Assembly (NCBI RefSeq): GCF_038024875.1
Contig: NZ_CP136136.1
Coordinates: forward strand, 3,968,001 to 4,032,000
Direction of reading: 5' to 3'
Source of the DNA: Gordonia rubripertincta
GTDB taxonomy: Bacteria > Actinomycetota > Actinomycetes > Mycobacteriales > Mycobacteriaceae
DNA: 64,000 nucleotides
The first letter of the stretch is position 1. Every line of letters starts with the position of its first letter. The notes beneath the pieces were generated by a model. It worked only from the letters and a program-made list of their open reading frames with translations, was not told the DNA's origin and ran no database searches. The position numbers and the translations under genes are program-made. Shown here piece after piece: positions 10,426 to 20,169 of the stretch.

Positions 10426-11589
10426 ATGACGAATCATCGATCGACAGTTTCCGGTGTGGGGGCCGTGACCGGATACGGCTGGGGCCGAGAGGCGCTGTGG
10501 GACGGCCTCGTCTCGGGTAAGTCCGCGGCCGCGTTGCACGAGGGCTTCGGATTCGGTTCCGGAGACGACGTCGGTCCGGGGTGGATCGTGCGCGTGCCGG
10601 AGGGGGGCGACCAGGCCGACGGCAACACCCGCTTCGCGCGCGCGATGCGAAGTGCGGCGCGCGAAGCCATCGAAGATGCCGCCGAACGCGGCTGGCGTCC
10701 GGGTTCGCGCGTCGGTTTGGTACATGCGTGTGTGCTCGGCGATCTCGACATGTATCCGATGGTGACCTCCGGTGTCGGGCAGTACTCCGGTCGGCAGTAC
10801 CTGTCGGTGACACCGTCGACGCCCGTGTCGTTGCTGATGCAGGAGTACGGCTTTCACGGTCCGGCGCTGAATGTGTCGGCGATGTGCACCTCCGGTTCGG
10901 CGGCGATCGTGACCGCGAAGTCGTGGCTGGACGCCGATCTCGTCGACGACGTTCTGGTCGTCGCAACGGATCTCTCGGCCAAGCCGGAGGTGGTCGGCAT
11001 GTTCGTCCAACTCGGCGTCGCCATCACCGACACCGACGCACTCGACGCCTGCCGTCCGTTCCAGGACGGCAGCCGCGGCTTCACGTTCGGCGAAGCGGCC
11101 GTCGCCTTCACGATGACCAACCGTGCGACAGAGGGTTACGCAGATGTGTTGGGCGGAGCCATGTCCCACGACGCCTATCACGTCACGTCGATCGATCCCC
11201 AGCTCACCAATGTGGTGGGCTGCGTGGAACAGGCGCTCTCGACCACCGGTGTCGCCGGTGACGAGATCCGCTACCTCAACGCCCACGGCCCCGGCACGCG
11301 GCAATGTGACCGCGCCGAGGCGACGATCGCGGAGACGATGCTGCCCAACAGCGAGGTGTTCTCCGTCAAACCCCTTGCCGGGCACTGCCAGGGTGCGGCG
11401 GGTGCGGTCGAGTTGGCCGCGTCGCTCCTCGGATACGACCGCGGCCAGATCCCGGCGACACCCAGGGTTTCCGACGGGATCCCGCAATTGCTGGACGGCC
11501 TCTCGCCGCTCGAAGCGGGACCCACACTGAAAACCTCGCTGGGCATGGGCGGCCACAACTCGGCGGTGGTGATCGCGCCCCAGGTCTGA
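10426..11589 (+). CDS. Beta-ketoacyl synthase (FabF/KAS-like), stand-alone
   Basis: The protein is 387 aa, a little shorter than FabF (about 410). The thiolase-fold catalytic set is present: Cys154 in SAMCTSGSAA, His287 in NAHGPGT, Lys315 in VKPLAGH and His320. It should condense an acyl thioester with a malonyl thioester. The C-terminal GMGGHN is the usual family end. No acyl carrier protein or other fatty-acid or polyketide gene sits beside it. It diverges from the GGDEF-EAL gene across 183 bases. Its substrate and pathway are unknown; a lipid or secondary-metabolite role is possible. Confidence 0.87.
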   Translation: MTNHRSTVSGVGAVTGYGWGREALWDGLVSGKSAAALHEGFGFGSGDDVGPGWIVRVPEGGDQADGNTRFARAMRSAAREAIEDAAERGWRPGSRVGLVHACVLGDLDMYPMVTSGVGQYSGRQYLSVTPSTPVSLLMQEYGFHGPALNVSAMCTSGSAAIVTAKSWLDADLVDDVLVVATDLSAKPEVVGMFVQLGVAITDTDALDACRPFQDGSRGFTFGEAAVAFTMTNRATEGYADVLGGAMSHDAYHVTSIDPQLTNVVGCVEQALSTTGVAGDEIRYLNAHGPGTRQCDRAEATIAETMLPNSEVFSVKPLAGHCQGAAGAVELAASLLGYDRGQIPATPRVSDGIPQLLDGLSPLEAGPTLKTSLGMGGHNSAVVIAPQV

Positions 11590-11667
11590 CCGCGCGGATT
11601 GTTGCGCTTTCGAATGCATCTGGCCAGATCCATGCGGAACTCTCAGCGAAGCCCCACAATTTTAGGC

Positions 11668-12558
11668 ATGTCGAACGCGCCGGAGAACTCAGCTGCTGAC
11701 CGACCGGCTACGGGGACCAGGCCGGACTCGGGAGCGCGCCGTGTCCTCACCGCATTTCTGAACTCTCCCTTCGCAGGTATGTCGCCATGGATCTTGATGG
11801 CGCTGGTGACGGGCCCGGGCCGCTTCGAGGAAGCAGCGGCCTCGGCTTTCGCACTGTCGTTGTTGCTCGTCGTGGGCGGGCATCGACGCGGCTCCAAGAT
11901 CAAGCTCCTCGAAGTCTTCGACGTCGTCTACTTCGGATCGATGGCGGCCCTGGCTCTCTTCGCGTCGGCAGGGGTCATCGACTGGCTGGAGAAGTGGGGC
12001 GGCGAGTTGACCAACATCGCGTTGGTCACCTTCGCGCTGGGCTCGATCTTGATCCGCCAACCGTTCACCCTGCAGTACGCGCGGGAGTCCGTCGACGAGG
12101 AGGCCTGGGACAGCCCGCTGTTTCTCCGGATCAACTACGTCGTCACCTGGGCGTGGGTGATCGGATTCGGCGTCGCCGCGGTGTCTGGTGCTGTCGGCGA
12201 CATCGTCCTCGATGATTCGAACAACTTCTGGACCGGCTGGATCATCCAGATCGGCGGCACCGTGTTCGCCATCGCCTTCACCGAGTTTTATCCCGATTAC
12301 GCCACCTACCACGCCGCCGTCCGCGAGGGGTGGCCGACAGACGAGAAACCACAGAGCATGTTCCACCTGTTCGACTGGGTGCCCGGTTATGTGCTGGCGA
12401 TCGGTATCGCCGGTCTGCTCACCGACGAGTTGAGCATGGTCGTCGGGATAGTCGTCATCGTCGTCGGCGCGGTCGGCATCCGGGTCTTCCGGCAACTGAC
12501 CACTGCCTTCGACGCCCGGCTGGCCCAGTCGGCACCGGAAGCAGCGAGCGGCGCCTGA
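11668..12558 (+). CDS. Membrane protein of unknown function
   Basis: The protein is 296 aa from the ATG at 11668 (MSNAPEN); an in-frame start at 11599 would add 23 residues. About seven hydrophobic segments are visible, for example ALSLLLVVGG, VVYFGSMAALALFASAGV, ITNIALVTFALGSILI-like stretches, INYVVTWAWVIGFGVAAVSG and MVVGIVVIVVGAVGI. Conserved-looking polar blocks include TEFYPDYATYHAA. No catalytic motif is recognised. It follows the ketoacyl synthase by about 80 bases on the same strand, so the two could be co-transcribed. Confidence 0.75.
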   Translation: MSNAPENSAADRPATGTRPDSGARRVLTAFLNSPFAGMSPWILMALVTGPGRFEEAAASAFALSLLLVVGGHRRGSKIKLLEVFDVVYFGSMAALALFASAGVIDWLEKWGGELTNIALVTFALGSILIRQPFTLQYARESVDEEAWDSPLFLRINYVVTWAWVIGFGVAAVSGAVGDIVLDDSNNFWTGWIIQIGGTVFAIAFTEFYPDYATYHAAVREGWPTDEKPQSMFHLFDWVPGYVLAIGIAGLLTDELSMVVGIVVIVVGAVGIRVFRQLTTAFDARLAQSAPEAASGA

Positions 12559-12607
12559 ATCCGGTGCTCGCGCACCCACGGCGAGCGCCGTCGGTAGTGT
12601 CGAGAAC

Positions 12608-13474
12608 ATGAATCTCGACGGGGTAGGAATCTGGAGTTCGCCACTACGCTACGGAGACGCCGGGGAGGCCGCGGAAGCTGCAGCCGAACTCGACGAGTTG
12701 GGCTTCACCGCCCTCTGGATCCCCGATGTCGGTGGCCCGGTTCTCGACTCGGTGCGCAGCCTGCTCGGTGCCACCGAGAGGACCGTGGTCGCCACCGGCA
12801 TCCTCAACATGTGGATGCACGAACCGCACGACGTCGCCGCTGCGCACGCGAGTTTCGCCGAGGAATTCGGCCCGCGCTTTCTGCTCGGTCTTGGTATCAG
12901 CCACGCGCCGCTGATCGACGCGCAGGAGGCCGGACGCTACCAGAAGCCGCTCGCCACCACCCGAGCCTTCCTCGACGGACTCGATTCGGCGCCGCAGCCG
13001 GTCCCGGCCGACAGCCGGATTCTCGCGGCTCTCGGACCGAAGATGCTCGGACTGGCCGCGGACCGGACTCTCGGTGCGCATCCGTACCTGGTGACGCCCG
13101 ACCACACCGCGACCGCCCGTGAGACCCTCGGCACCGGGCCACTTCTCGCACCTGAGCAGACCGCCATCTTCGCGGCCGACCGCGACGAGGCACGCTCGAT
13201 CGGCACCAAATGGCTCACGGGCTACCTCGCCATGCCGAATTACGCCAACAACCTTCGGCGCCTCGGCTTCACCGACGAGGACCTCACCACGGTCAGCGAC
13301 CGGCTGTTCGACGCCCTGATCGTCTGGGGTGACGAGTCGGCGGTCCTGGGCCGTATCGACGAGCACCGCTCCGCCGGCGCCGATCACGTGTGCGTCCAGG
13401 TGCTGCAGAAAGACCACCGCGGTTTCCCCCGGGAGCAGTGGCGTCGACTCGCGGCGGCTCTCGGCCAGAACTGA
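12608..13474 (+). CDS. LLM-class F420-dependent oxidoreductase
   Basis: The protein is 288 aa, with a luciferase-like TIM barrel. It starts with GVGIWSSPLRYGDA and has LGFTALWIPDVGG, TGILNMWMHEPHDVA and LLGLGISHAPLID, which match the actinobacterial subfamily of probable F420-dependent oxidoreductases (TIGR03620 type). Such enzymes reduce or oxidise small organic substrates with deazaflavin F420; the substrate is unknown. A hairpin follows the gene and probably ends its transcript, because the next gene converges on it. Confidence 0.87.
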   Translation: MNLDGVGIWSSPLRYGDAGEAAEAAAELDELGFTALWIPDVGGPVLDSVRSLLGATERTVVATGILNMWMHEPHDVAAAHASFAEEFGPRFLLGLGISHAPLIDAQEAGRYQKPLATTRAFLDGLDSAPQPVPADSRILAALGPKMLGLAADRTLGAHPYLVTPDHTATARETLGTGPLLAPEQTAIFAADRDEARSIGTKWLTGYLAMPNYANNLRRLGFTDEDLTTVSDRLFDALIVWGDESAVLGRIDEHRSAGADHVCVQVLQKDHRGFPREQWRRLAAALGQN

Positions 13475-13492
13475 GCCCCGGTTAGACACTCG

Positions 13493-13531
13493 GTATGACG
13501 TTGAGCCCGGTTTTCGGGTTCAACGTCATAC
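13493..13531. terminator. Hairpin between convergent genes, likely bidirectional terminator
   Basis: Two 17-base arms (13493-13509 and 13515-13531) pair with only one G-T wobble around a 5-base loop. There is no long T-run. The site lies between the stop codons of an LLM oxidoreductase and an ABC permease gene on opposite strands. Confidence 0.82.
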
Positions 13532-13545
13532 GCGTCTGGGCACGA

Positions 13546-15138
13546 TCACGGGATGTCGCGTCGTCGGAACCCGGCGGAGCCGATGGCCAGCAACCCCAGG
13601 GTCACCAGTCCGATCCACAGCACGCCCCACCAGTTCGCGCCGGCGGCAGCGACGTCGGGCACGTGATGAAACGGGCTGAAACCCAGGGCCCAACCGGGCA
13701 ACTTGAAGCTCGGGCCCAGGATGGTCATCACAAATGACACCAACACACCGAGCCAGATGGCCGGGCGGGCCTCCGGGCGCGCGCCGATCACCGCGACCGC
13801 GAAGGCGATCACGGTCCACGTCGCCGGGATCGTCGCGACCGCCTGCAGCAGCGCGTCGCCGAAGGTGATCCCGATACCGGCGGTCGACGCGAAGATGCCC
13901 ACCACCATCCCGGCGATCAGCAGGAATGCCGCCGTCGCCAGAAACGCCACCACGACGTTGGTCGCGAAGTAGCGCACGCGTGCAACCGATGTCGCGAGCA
14001 CCGCTTCGGTGCGGTCCTCGAGTTCCTCGGTGCGGACACGGTTGACGATCTGCACCCCGGCCACCGACGCGATGATGCCGACCAGGCTCAGGATCGTCGA
14101 GACGAAAGCGGAGATCAGATCGTTCGGTGACGCAGCGCCGGAAGCGAAGATCGCGGCCATCGCCGGATTCGTCTCCAGCAGACTCTTCACCGACCGGGTG
14201 AAGTATCCGAAGACGACACCAAGGCCGACGAACGCCACCGACCACGACGCGATGGGTGCCCGGTTGAGGCGAACGGCGAGTCCCGTCGGCGTCCCGGTCC
14301 GGCCCCGCGGTGCGCCGGGACGAGACGGAACGAGTCCCTGGCCGAAGTCGCGAGAAACCTGCAGTGCGAAACCCAGTCCCGCGACGACGATCGCGAATGC
14401 GACTCCGAGACCCAACGGCCACCAGTGATCGCCGGTCGCCGGCCGCGTCTCCTGAATCCAGCCGAGCGGATTGGCCCAGGTCGTCCACGACGGTGCGCTC
14501 ACCGAGTAGAGAAACCCCCTCAAGATGAAGAGCACGCCGAGTAGTGACACCGAGATGGTGGTCGCCGCACGGGCATCCGCCCCGATCTGGGCGCTGACCG
14601 CCGCGACGGCGGCGAACATCCAACCGGTCACGGTGAATCCGGCACCGAGCAACATCGACGAGCCCCAGGAGCCACCGCACAGGCCGGTGGCAACGCCGGC
14701 CACGGCGCCGATCGCCAGCGAGCACATCATCGCCATGACCAGCGCGGCCAGCAGTCTCGAAGACCTACCGAGAACACCAGATGCCAGTAGTTCGGCCTGA
14801 CCCGAGTCCTCCTGTCCGCGAGTGCCCTTGACGACGATGAAGATCGCGCCGAGCGCCGCGATGAACCCGCCGAGTGCGAGGCTGCGCCACGCGGTGAAAC
14901 CGTCGGTCGTCGACAGGTCGTAGGCCGGACCGAAGATCAGCCCCAGTGCCGGATTCGCCCCGACCGTGGCAGCAAACGCCTTGCGTTCCAGAGCGTCGGG
15001 AAACAACCAGGGATAGACGAGGACCGACGACACCGCCAGCGCCGTCGGCAACACGATCCACGGGGCGAAGGTGCTCCCTCCATGGTGCAGCGACGCCTTC
15101 AGCAGGGGCCGCGTACCAACGATCGAGGCGCCGGTCAT
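13546..15138 (-). CDS. ABC exporter permease (antibiotic-exporter type)
   Basis: The protein is 530 aa from the ATG at 15138, one base after the stop codon of the ATPase gene; a start at 15162 would overlap that gene. About 12 membrane segments are visible in two similar halves, which fits permeases that carry two ABC-2 units in one chain (tetronasin/polyketide exporter type). The cytosolic block EELEDRTEAVLATSVAR between halves is typical. With the upstream ATPase it would form an exporter in the cell membrane. The substrate is unknown; self-protection or lipid export are options. Confidence 0.86.
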   Translation of the reverse strand: MTGASIVGTRPLLKASLHHGGSTFAPWIVLPTALAVSSVLVYPWLFPDALERKAFAATVGANPALGLIFGPAYDLSTTDGFTAWRSLALGGFIAALGAIFIVVKGTRGQEDSGQAELLASGVLGRSSRLLAALVMAMMCSLAIGAVAGVATGLCGGSWGSSMLLGAGFTVTGWMFAAVAAVSAQIGADARAATTISVSLLGVLFILRGFLYSVSAPSWTTWANPLGWIQETRPATGDHWWPLGLGVAFAIVVAGLGFALQVSRDFGQGLVPSRPGAPRGRTGTPTGLAVRLNRAPIASWSVAFVGLGVVFGYFTRSVKSLLETNPAMAAIFASGAASPNDLISAFVSTILSLVGIIASVAGVQIVNRVRTEELEDRTEAVLATSVARVRYFATNVVVAFLATAAFLLIAGMVVGIFASTAGIGITFGDALLQAVATIPATWTVIAFAVAVIGARPEARPAIWLGVLVSFVMTILGPSFKLPGWALGFSPFHHVPDVAAAGANWWGVLWIGLVTLGLLAIGSAGFRRRDIP

Positions 15139-15139
15139 C

Positions 15140-16081
<942 letters not shown>

Positions 16082-16162
16082 GGCGAACCTCCAGGATCGG
16101 CGATCGCCATAAGCGTTGCACAGCAGCCGATGAGGTAGGCCCGAAACGACACCGACTTGCCG

Positions 16163-16963
16163 CTAAGCGCTGGCGGCCTTTTCGATCAGGGCGGCCACCA
16201 CGGCCGGGTGAGACACCATGGACACGTGTGAGGCGTCGACCTCCGAGGTGTGCCCCGATGCGGCGCGCGTCGCCATGAAGCGCTGAAGTGCAGGCGGGAT
16301 CACGCGGTCCTGTCGCGAGACCAGGTACCAGCTCGGCACCCGGGTCCACGACGCCGGACCTGACGGTTCGAGATTCGCGACGAGCGCCGCGGACTTCTGA
16401 TGCGCGAACATGTCGGCTGCGGTTGCCACGCTGACGTCCTGTGCGAAGACTTCCCGGAAGTACGGCTTCGCGATGTACCCGTCGATGTTGCGACCCGCGA
16501 CGCCCGTGGGATCGTCGACCACCTTCACCTGCAACGCCGGCGGCAGGAGTCGACTGCCGGGATAGACGATCGGATTGAGTAACCCCTGCACGAACTCGCC
16601 CTGCGCCGGAGCGAACGCGGTGATGTACACGTTGGCGACCACGTCCGGATCGTCGACATTCGTGATGACCATGCCTCCGTACGAATGCCCGACGAGCACG
16701 ATCGGCCCGTCGATGGTGGCCAGTTTCTTCTCCAGTAGCGCCGAGTCGTGGGCGGGCCCGCGGAGCGGATTGTCGAACCGTTGAACGGCATAACCCTTCG
16801 ACGACAGCCGCGTCGCGACGCCGTCCCAACCGGTCGAGTCCGCGAAGGCTCCGTGCACCAGCACGATCGTCGGGGGCGGTGCGGCGGAGGCGGACGTGAC
16901 AGACACCATCGTCGTCAGGAGTGCGGCGAGGACCGAGAGCAATCCCAACACGTTCCGGCGCAC
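16163..16963 (-). CDS. Secreted alpha/beta hydrolase
   Basis: The protein is 266 aa. A Sec signal peptide is clear: MRRN, a hydrophobic LLSVLAALLTTMVSV stretch and cleavage after ASA near residue 27. The mature part is an alpha/beta hydrolase of the short esterase type: VLVHGAFADS for the oxyanion region, nucleophile elbow GHSYGG, Asp in SRQDRVIP, and the His in DASHVSMVSHP. It would act outside the membrane or be exported as an esterase. It is on the same strand as the ABC exporter genes and upstream of them, with about 80 bases between, so a link is possible. Confidence 0.88.
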   Translation of the reverse strand: MRRNVLGLLSVLAALLTTMVSVTSASAAPPPTIVLVHGAFADSTGWDGVATRLSSKGYAVQRFDNPLRGPAHDSALLEKKLATIDGPIVLVGHSYGGMVITNVDDPDVVANVYITAFAPAQGEFVQGLLNPIVYPGSRLLPPALQVKVVDDPTGVAGRNIDGYIAKPYFREVFAQDVSVATAADMFAHQKSAALVANLEPSGPASWTRVPSWYLVSRQDRVIPPALQRFMATRAASGHTSEVDASHVSMVSHPAVVAALIEKAASA

Positions 16964-17094
16964 GTTGTTTCGGGGCTGATGGAGCGAGTCGACGGCGATG
17001 GCGGAACCCTTCGTGAGTGGCGGTTTCGGCCCCGACAGACCCCGACGTTACCGGCTTTTGGCTGGTTATTCGAGGTTCCGGGGAACAGCGTCGC

Positions 17095-17298
17095 CTATTT
17101 CTCGGACAACGACGACTCCTTGTGTGCCGCCTTCGCACCGGTCTTGGACGACTTCACGATCCAATACGGTTCGTCCTCACTGGCTTTGAACTTCTGCCCC
17201 TCGAAGGTGAACTCCTTGGTGCGTTTCTCCACCGCGGTTCCCTCGGTTTCGCCCTGCGAGGTGTTCCAGCGGACGGTGTCGTTCTTGTTGATCGCCAT
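17095..17298 (-). CDS. DUF2945 (Tudor-like, hypervirulence-associated) small protein
   Basis: The protein is 67 aa from the ATG at 17298, with a G-rich stretch directly before the start. The pattern KNDTVRWNTSQGETEGTA, EFTFEGQKFKASEDEP and YWIVKSSKTGAKAAHK matches the short DUF2945 family, which has a Tudor-like beta fold. Its function is poorly known; family members are small cytosolic proteins. It lies 81 bases from the divergent molybdopterin oxidoreductase gene at 17380. Confidence 0.82.
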   Translation of the reverse strand: MAINKNDTVRWNTSQGETEGTAVEKRTKEFTFEGQKFKASEDEPYWIVKSSKTGAKAAHKESSLSEK

Positions 17299-17379
17299 CC
17301 CCCGGGATGCCCCGGTGCGGTGTTCCGCCAAACCTCGCGACTGCACCACCCGGGTCGGCTGCGCGTAGACTCCGCGACC

Positions 17380-17976
17380 ATGGCGATCGTCAACCGAGGC
17401 TTCGTGGGCCGGCGCGACCGCGATGCCCGCCGTCTGCCTCCCGGGCAGTACACGACCCTCGACTTCCCGGTGTTGTCGGCCGAACCGACTCCCTCGATCC
17501 GCCTGGACACATGGTCGCTGGCCGTCCAGTCCGCCGAGCACCGGGCGACGACGTTCACCTGGGAGCAGTTCCAGTCGCTGCCCCACGGCGAGATCACCAC
17601 CGACATTCATTGCGTCACAAGGTGGTCGAAGTTCGCGACGCGCTGGCGCGGAGTCTCCTTCGACACCCTGGTCGATGCGCTGCCCTTCGAACCCGCCGCC
17701 TACGTCATGGCGCACTGCTACGGCGGGTACACCACCAACGTCCCGCTGGCCGCTCTGACCGGCGGACAGGGTTGGATCGCCGACACCTACGACGGCGAGC
17801 CGCTGGCACCCGAACACGGCGGGCCCGCCCGACTCCTCGTCCCCCACCTCTACTTCTGGAAGAGCGCGAAATGGGTTCGGCGCCTTCGGTTCATGCCGGA
17901 GGACACGCCGGGCTTCTGGGAGGAGCGCGGGTACCACATGTACGGTGACCCCTGGCGTGAGCAGCGGTACTCGTGA
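17380..17976 (+). CDS. Molybdopterin-dependent oxidoreductase (sulfite-oxidase fold)
   Basis: The protein is 198 aa from the ATG at 17380. Its sulfite-oxidase-type molybdopterin domain includes DIHCVTRWS with the Mo-ligand cysteine, then ALTGGQGWIADTYDGEPL and GGPARLLVPHLYFWKSAKWV. It lacks a haem or dimerisation domain, like YedY/MsrP-type proteins, but no twin-arginine signal is seen, so it may be cytosolic. Its stop overlaps the GTG start of a flavin reductase (GTGA), so that protein is its likely electron donor. The substrate is unknown. Confidence 0.88.
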   Translation: MAIVNRGFVGRRDRDARRLPPGQYTTLDFPVLSAEPTPSIRLDTWSLAVQSAEHRATTFTWEQFQSLPHGEITTDIHCVTRWSKFATRWRGVSFDTLVDALPFEPAAYVMAHCYGGYTTNVPLAALTGGQGWIADTYDGEPLAPEHGGPARLLVPHLYFWKSAKWVRRLRFMPEDTPGFWEERGYHMYGDPWREQRYS

Positions 17977-18689
17977 CGGACTGGCTGCTGACGACGGTGA
18001 CCTCCGTCGTCGACATCACCCCGTCCGCGCGCACTCTGCGTCTCGCGCTTCCCGAACCGATCCACGTGCTTCCCGGCCAGCACGTCGACATCCGGCTCAC
18101 CGCGGAGGACGGCTACTCCACCGCACGCACCTACTCGGTGTCCGACGCCCGGGAGACCCGATCGGTCGAGGTCACCGTCGAGCGGCTCGACGACGGCGAG
18201 GTGTCGCCATATCTGGTCGACGTCGTGGAGGTCGGCGATCCGCTGGAGATCAGCGGACCGCACGGCTGGTACTTCACCTGGGCCTCGGGCGATGACCGCC
18301 CGGTGCAACTGATCGGCGGCGGGTCCGGGGTGGCGCCACTGATGTCGATGATCCGCAGTCGCGAGGTCGACGCACCGCTGACGCCCTTCAACCTGGTCTA
18401 CTCGGTGCGCAGCCCCGAACGCGTCTACTACCGCGACGAGATCCGGCAGCTCACGGAGCACCACCGCATGGACCTCCACCTGGTCCACACTCGCGTTGCA
18501 CCCGCAGGGTCGCAGAGACCGGCGGGGCGCCTGGACTCGGCGGAGTTGGCCTCGCTCACCATGAATCCATCCCGCTCGCCGACCGTCTACATCTGCGGAC
18601 CGAACAAGTTCGTCGAGGACTGTGCGAAGTGGATGGTCGACGCCGGCCACGACCCGACCCGGATCCGTACCGAACGCTTCGGCGACTGA
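17973..18689 (+). CDS. Ferredoxin-reductase-type FAD/NAD(P)-binding oxidoreductase
   Basis: The protein is 238 aa with a GTG start that overlaps the stop of the molybdopterin gene by 4 bases. The FAD domain has PGQHVDIRL and ARTYSVSDA (the RxYS flavin motif) and the NAD domain has IGGGSGVAPLMSMI and VYICGPNKFVEDC. No 2Fe-2S cysteine cluster is present at the C-terminus, so it is a short reductase. It probably feeds electrons from NAD(P)H to the adjacent molybdenum enzyme. Confidence 0.9.
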   Translation: MTDWLLTTVTSVVDITPSARTLRLALPEPIHVLPGQHVDIRLTAEDGYSTARTYSVSDARETRSVEVTVERLDDGEVSPYLVDVVEVGDPLEISGPHGWYFTWASGDDRPVQLIGGGSGVAPLMSMIRSREVDAPLTPFNLVYSVRSPERVYYRDEIRQLTEHHRMDLHLVHTRVAPAGSQRPAGRLDSAELASLTMNPSRSPTVYICGPNKFVEDCAKWMVDAGHDPTRIRTERFGD

Positions 18690-18757
18690 CGCAACCGCGG
18701 CCTGCGGGTTCGGTTCAATGCATGCTGTTCTGGGCCGACCAGAAGTAGCGTGGCGAC

Positions 18758-19234
18758 ATGACTTCCGCGTATGACTTCACCGCGACCGGGATCGACGGCA
18801 ACCCGGTCGACCTCTCGACGTTCCAGGGCGATCCGCTGCTGATCGTGAACACCGCGTCGAAGTGCGGCTTCACGCCGCAATACCAGGGGCTCGAGACGCT
18901 GCACCGCGACTATCAGGATCAGGGATTGCGTGTCCTCGGCTTCCCGTGCGACCAGTTCGCCCACCAGGAACCGGGTGACGAAGAAGAGATCAAGAATTTC
19001 TGCTCGCTCACCTACGACGTCACGTTTCCGATGTTCGCCAAGGTCGATGTGAACGGTCCGCACGCCCATCCCCTCTTCGAGTGGCTGCGCACCCAGAAGT
19101 CGGGAGTGTTCGGCGGCCGGATCAAATGGAACTTCACCAAGTTCCTGGTGAACCGCGACGGTGTGGTCGTAGAACGATTCGCCCCGGCCACCAAACCCGA
19201 GAAATTGGTCGGGGCCATCGAGAAACAACTGTGA
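18758..19234 (+). CDS. Glutathione peroxidase family thiol peroxidase
   Basis: The protein is 158 aa, normal for bacterial GPx. The peroxidatic cysteine is in NTASKCGFTPQY near residue 36, GFPCDQFAHQEPG carries the second family block and WNFTKFLVNRDG is the third. These enzymes reduce peroxides, mostly with thioredoxin or a low-molecular-weight thiol; in actinobacteria glutathione is generally absent, so mycothiol or thioredoxin is more likely. It is cytosolic. Confidence 0.93.
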   Translation: MTSAYDFTATGIDGNPVDLSTFQGDPLLIVNTASKCGFTPQYQGLETLHRDYQDQGLRVLGFPCDQFAHQEPGDEEEIKNFCSLTYDVTFPMFAKVDVNGPHAHPLFEWLRTQKSGVFGGRIKWNFTKFLVNRDGVVVERFAPATKPEKLVGAIEKQL

Positions 19235-19260
19235 CGCGCCGACGGTAGCGACGAGACATC

Positions 19261-20169
19261 ATGAGTCGGACAACGTCGTTCGTGCGCGTGGTCGTCGCCT
19301 ACGTGATCGCGCTGGGTGTCGCCACGGGGTGGCTGTGGCTGGGACCCGACACCGGTCACATGTGGCTCGACACCCTCATCGCCGACCTGTGGGCGACCCT
19401 CGTGATCTTCTGCTTCAGCCGCCGGTACGCGAATTCGAGCATGTACGACGCCTACTGGAGCGTGATCCCACCTGTGCTTCTCGTGTACTGGTGGGTCGCA
19501 GGCGATGTCGGGGTCGATGCCATGCACTGCTGGGTCCTCGCCGTCGTGGTCGGCGTGTGGGCGATCCGTCTCACCGCCAACTGGGCGATCGGGTGGCCGG
19601 GTCTGGAACATGAGGACTGGCGCTACGGAATGCTGAAGGAGCGTGCCGGTGGTGCGGCGTTCGTCGTCGACCTGTTCGCCATTCACGTCATCCCCACCAT
19701 CCAGGTGTTCCTGGGCATGGTCCCGGTGTATGTCGCAGTGACCCACACGGATTCGACGGTCGCGTGGCTGACCGCACTGGCTGCGGTCGTGGGGTTCGCC
19801 GCCGTCGCCCTCGAATACGTCGCCGACGCCCAGCTGCGTCGCTTCACCGTGCATCGCACGCCGGGGTCGGTCCTGGACACCGGCGTGTGGTCGTGGTCGC
19901 GACACCCGAACTACTTCGGCGAGTTCTCGTTCTGGGTGGCGATGGCGTTGTTCGGGATCGCCGCCGCACCCTCCGACTGGTGGTGGTTGCTCGTCGGCGT
20001 GGTGGTGATGCTGGCGATGTTCCTCGGCGCCAGCATTCCGATGATGGAGCAGCGCAGCCTCTCCCGACGCCCCGGTTACGCCGACGTCGTCGACCGGGTG
20101 TCGCGATTCGTCCCACGACCGCCGCGCGGTGACCGACCCCCGCAGTCAACCGAGCACGTCCCCGGATGA
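19261..20169 (+). CDS. DUF1295 membrane protein (steroid 5-alpha-reductase-like)
   Basis: The protein is 302 aa with about 7-8 membrane segments. Family blocks are RYANSSMYDAYWSVIPP, ANWAIGWPGLEHEDWRYG and WSWSRHPNYFGEFSFW near the C-terminus, the NADPH-binding-type end seen in DUF1295 and 5-alpha-reductase/ICMT-like proteins. It probably acts on a lipid or steroid-like substrate in the membrane. Its stop overlaps the start of the FAD oxidoreductase gene (ATGA), so the two are coupled. Confidence 0.9.
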   Translation: MSRTTSFVRVVVAYVIALGVATGWLWLGPDTGHMWLDTLIADLWATLVIFCFSRRYANSSMYDAYWSVIPPVLLVYWWVAGDVGVDAMHCWVLAVVVGVWAIRLTANWAIGWPGLEHEDWRYGMLKERAGGAAFVVDLFAIHVIPTIQVFLGMVPVYVAVTHTDSTVAWLTALAAVVGFAAVALEYVADAQLRRFTVHRTPGSVLDTGVWSWSRHPNYFGEFSFWVAMALFGIAAAPSDWWWLLVGVVVMLAMFLGASIPMMEQRSLSRRPGYADVVDRVSRFVPRPPRGDRPPQSTEHVPG

